A DNA stretch of 8,783 bases. Source: Actinomycetota bacterium (GTDB lineage Bacteria > Actinomycetota > Actinomycetes > Propionibacteriales > Propionibacteriaceae). Positions 6,744-8,783 of the stretch are shown here, piece by piece. The DNA lies in NCBI GenBank assembly GCA_016213595.1, contig JACRAA010000156.1:1-8783 (forward strand), read 5' to 3'. Made by a program: the position numbers and the translations under genes. The notes under the pieces were generated by a model. The model had not been told where the DNA came from and searched no databases. It saw nothing but the letters and a program-made list of their open reading frames with translations. How positions within the stretch are numbered: position 1 is the first letter of the stretch; each line of letters opens with the position of its first letter.

Positions 6744-7691
6744 ATGAGCCTCACCCATGACCTGAGCCGCAACCGCCGCGCCACCCTGGAGCCGGACACC
6801 CGGCCGGGGCCGCGCCGCGGCCGCAGGCTGTCCAGACGGGTCCCACCGGTGGTGTGGCTGCTGCTGCTCATACCGTTCCTCGTCGAGGTGGGCTGGGTGT
6901 TCTACCCGGCGTTCAACAGCTTCCAGCTGTCCTTCACGAAGTGGAACGGGGTGGGCGCGGCACAGCCGGTGGGCCTGCGCAACTACACCGACATGCTCAG
7001 CGACCCGATCTTTGCCACCGCGCTTCGGAACAACGTGTTCTGGGTCCTCGGCTTCGGTGGCCTCTCGGTGGTCACCGGGCTGGCCCTGGCGCTCGCCCTG
7101 AACAAGCCGCGACGGGGTGTGGGCATCTACCGCAGCGCCATCTACCTGCCCATGGTGTTCTCGCTGGCGGTCACCGGGTTGTTCTGGCGGGTCATGTACC
7201 AGCCGGACGGGCCGGTGAACGTGGTGCTGGCCGGGATCGGCATCAACACCAAGGAGCACCAGTGGCTGGCCGACCCCAACACAGCGCTCGGGGCCATCCT
7301 GGTCGCTGCCATCTGGAGGCAGGCCGGCTACATCATGGTGCTCTACCTCGCCGGTCTGAAGGGCTGCGACCCGGCGCTCGAGGAGGCGGCGGCCGTCGAC
7401 GGCGCGAGCCGGTGGCAACGGCTCCGCTACATCGTGATGCCGCAGCTGAGGAACGTGAACACGGTGATCTTCGCCGTGACGGTGATCGACTCGCTCCGTA
7501 CGTTCGACATCGTCTGGGCGATGACCCGCGGCGGTCCCTACAACACCACCCAGCTGCTGAGCACGTACATGTACCAGGTGGGCTTCACCCTCGTGAACCT
7601 CGGGTACGGCTCCGCGCTGGCGGTCGTGATCTTCCTGCTGGCGATCGCGTTCATCATCACCTACCTCGCTCGCGCGACCCGGGAGGACTGA
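6744..7691 (+). CDS. Sugar ABC transporter permease, MalF/UgpA type
   Basis: This is one of two membrane subunits forming the sugar channel. The 315 residues begin with a basic cytoplasmic tail (RRGRRLSRR, ~25-32). Six likely membrane segments follow at ~36-56, 96-119, 131-152, 182-204, 238-258 and 289-309. The EAA loop that contacts the ATPase is at ~213-232: EEAAAVDGASRWQRLRYIVM, with the conserved E-A-A and G seven residues later. FDIVWAMTRGGPYNTT (~254-269) is the other typical MalF/UgpA signature. The start at 6744 is five bases after the preceding TGA. The Shine-Dalgarno is weak (GGGGCAG at 6729-6735, within the end of the previous gene), so expression may depend on translation of the binding-protein gene. 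Length and topology are normal. Confidence 0.94.
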   Translation: MSLTHDLSRNRRATLEPDTRPGPRRGRRLSRRVPPVVWLLLLIPFLVEVGWVFYPAFNSFQLSFTKWNGVGAAQPVGLRNYTDMLSDPIFATALRNNVFWVLGFGGLSVVTGLALALALNKPRRGVGIYRSAIYLPMVFSLAVTGLFWRVMYQPDGPVNVVLAGIGINTKEHQWLADPNTALGAILVAAIWRQAGYIMVLYLAGLKGCDPALEEAAAVDGASRWQRLRYIVMPQLRNVNTVIFAVTVIDSLRTFDIVWAMTRGGPYNTTQLLSTYMYQVGFTLVNLGYGSALAVVIFLLAIAFIITYLARATRED

Positions 7692-7692
7692 C

Positions 7693-8550
7693 ATGACCGC
7701 ACCCACTGTGGTCGCCGTGGCCCGTCAGCGCCATCACGGCAAGGACGTCGGGTTCCACCTCGTCATGAGCGTGGTGACCCTGCTGTGGGTCACCCCACTC
7801 GTGTTCGTCGCGGCGGTCGCCCTGCGCAGCTTCGACGACATCTCGTTCAACGGGCTCGGCTCGCTGCCGCACTCGTTCACCTTCGAAGCCTTCGGCACCG
7901 CCTGGTCCCAGGGGAGCATCGCGGGGGCGCTGGGCAACAGCATCGTCGTCACGCACGCCACCGTCGTCTCGGTGCTGTTCGGGGGGGCGCTGGCGGCGTT
8001 CGCGCTGAGCCGCTACCCGATCCCGTACGGGCGGGTGATCCTGCTCGTCATGCTGGCCGGCAACCTGCTGCCGCCGCAGATCCTGCTCATCCCGGTGTCG
8101 CAGATCTGCGAGCTGCTGGGGATCTACGACACGCTCTTCGCGCTCGTGGTCGTACAGGTCGGCTTCGGGCTCGGCTTCTTCACGTTCGTCCTCTACGGGT
8201 TCATGAGGTCGCTGCCGGTCGAGATGTTCGAGGCGGCGAAGATCGACGGGGCGGGCGACCTGAGGATCTACGCAACCATCGTCCTGCCGCTGTGCCGTCC
8301 CGCGCTGGCTGCGTTGGCGGCTCTCGAGAGCACCTGGGTGTTCAACGACCTGCTGTGGGCGCTCACCGTGCTCCGGACCGACACGAAGTTCCCGATCACG
8401 GCCGCGCTGCTCAACCTCCAGGGCGGCTACACCTCCCAGTGGAACGTCGTCGCGGCCGGTGCGCTGATTGCAGCCATCCCGACGACGATCGTGTTCTTCG
8501 CGTTCCAGAAGCATTTCGTCTCCGGCCTGCTCGTCGGGGTGAGCAAATGA
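7693..8550 (+). CDS. Sugar ABC transporter permease, MalG/UgpE type
   Basis: This second membrane subunit pairs with the MalF-type protein just upstream. The 285 residues have six likely membrane segments at ~20-44, 84-106, 113-134, 148-170, 203-226 and 252-272. The EAA loop is at ~179-198: FEAAKIDGAGDLRIYATIVL, with E-A-A-K-I-D-G intact. NSIVVTHATVVSVLFGGALA and ALSRYPIPYGR are typical of this subfamily, as is the short end HFVSGLLVGVSK. The start follows GGGAGG (7681-7686) and lies one base after the previous stop. Its own stop overlaps the ATG of the next gene. No ATPase gene follows directly, which is common in actinobacterial CUT1 systems that share one MsiK-type ATPase encoded elsewhere. 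Confidence 0.95.
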   Translation: MTAPTVVAVARQRHHGKDVGFHLVMSVVTLLWVTPLVFVAAVALRSFDDISFNGLGSLPHSFTFEAFGTAWSQGSIAGALGNSIVVTHATVVSVLFGGALAAFALSRYPIPYGRVILLVMLAGNLLPPQILLIPVSQICELLGIYDTLFALVVVQVGFGLGFFTFVLYGFMRSLPVEMFEAAKIDGAGDLRIYATIVLPLCRPALAALAALESTWVFNDLLWALTVLRTDTKFPITAALLNLQGGYTSQWNVVAAGALIAAIPTTIVFFAFQKHFVSGLLVGVSK

Positions 8551-8783
8551 GCTGGGAGCTGAGGACGGCGACGTCGGCGTACCTCATCGACCTCGCACCT
8601 GACGACGCCGGACCGGTGCTGCAGGACTGGACCGACGGCGAGCCGCGTGGGTGGGAACCGGAGCCCGCTCGGCACTTCCTCACTGAGGCCGACCGGCTGC
8701 CCCTGGAGTACTCAGCGCTGGGTACGCGCCAGGTGCGAGGAGCGGAGCTGGTGGTCGAGCATCCGGACTGGGTCAGCGGCGCA
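8547..8783 (+). CDS. Probable GH36 alpha-galactosidase (partial, N-terminus only)
   Basis: Only the first 79 residues lie in the window. MSWELRTATSAYLIDLAPDD, the spacing to VLQDWTDG, and the stretch EADRLPLEYSALGTRQVRGA followed by ELVVEH match the N-terminal beta-sandwich of GH36 alpha-galactosidases as I know it ('W-L-T--S-Y---', then 'E-P-E-Y---G---R---L-V'). The catalytic barrel is beyond the right edge, so the activity cannot be confirmed here. There is no signal peptide, which fits a cytoplasmic enzyme acting on imported alpha-galactosides. The ATG overlaps the preceding TGA (ATGA at 8547-8550) and follows GGGGTGAG, so it is probably translationally coupled to the permease gene. Another GH family with a similar N-terminal sandwich is possible. 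Confidence 0.7.
   Translation, partial: MSWELRTATSAYLIDLAPDDAGPVLQDWTDGEPRGWEPEPARHFLTEADRLPLEYSALGTRQVRGAELVVEHPDWVSGA

Noticed and set aside
6450..8514. Minus-strand open frames opposite the two permease genes
   Set aside because: The plus strand encodes unmistakable permeases with EAA loops. The minus frames are highly polar shadows rich in His, Arg, Gln and Glu.

Overview
The window comes from a high-GC Gram-positive chromosome, most likely an actinobacterium. The signs are strong third-position GC codon bias, TGA as the stop of all five gene ends that lie inside the window, tightly packed genes with ATGA overlaps, a CUT1 sugar transporter with no ATPase gene next to it, and an AraC/DUF5107/glycosidase gene set that I know from actinobacterial sugar loci. 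I cannot name the genus from the sequence alone.

Layout: bases 1-653 (minus strand) hold most of an AraC-type regulator that runs off the left edge. A 93-base divergent control region follows (654-746), with two clear dyads. To its right is a plus-strand operon-like run with no gap over 29 bases: a large DUF5107/TPR protein (747-4115), a cellulase-like clan-A-type glycoside hydrolase (4112-5401), a sugar ABC transporter binding lipoprotein (5431-6738), two permeases (6744-7691 and 7693-8550), and the first 79 codons of a probable GH36 alpha-galactosidase (8547 to the right edge). No tRNA, rRNA, mobile element, CRISPR array or convincing terminator was seen. The only stretch without a gene longer than 30 bases is the control region.

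How it fits together (inference): the AraC protein senses a sugar and controls the divergent operon. The lipoprotein and two permeases import an oligosaccharide or glycoside, probably powered by a shared ATPase encoded elsewhere. The cytoplasmic glycosidases cut it, and the DUF5107 protein has an unknown role linked to sugar handling.

The most notable observation is an in-frame TAG at 1092-1094 inside the DUF5107 gene. It falls where relatives, as I recall them, carry a lysine codon, and family-like sequence continues in the same frame on both sides. The gene is therefore a recent nonsense pseudogene, a sequencing error, or a case of readthrough. The second notable observation is the pair of dyads in the control region, one of which overlaps the probable GTG start of that gene.
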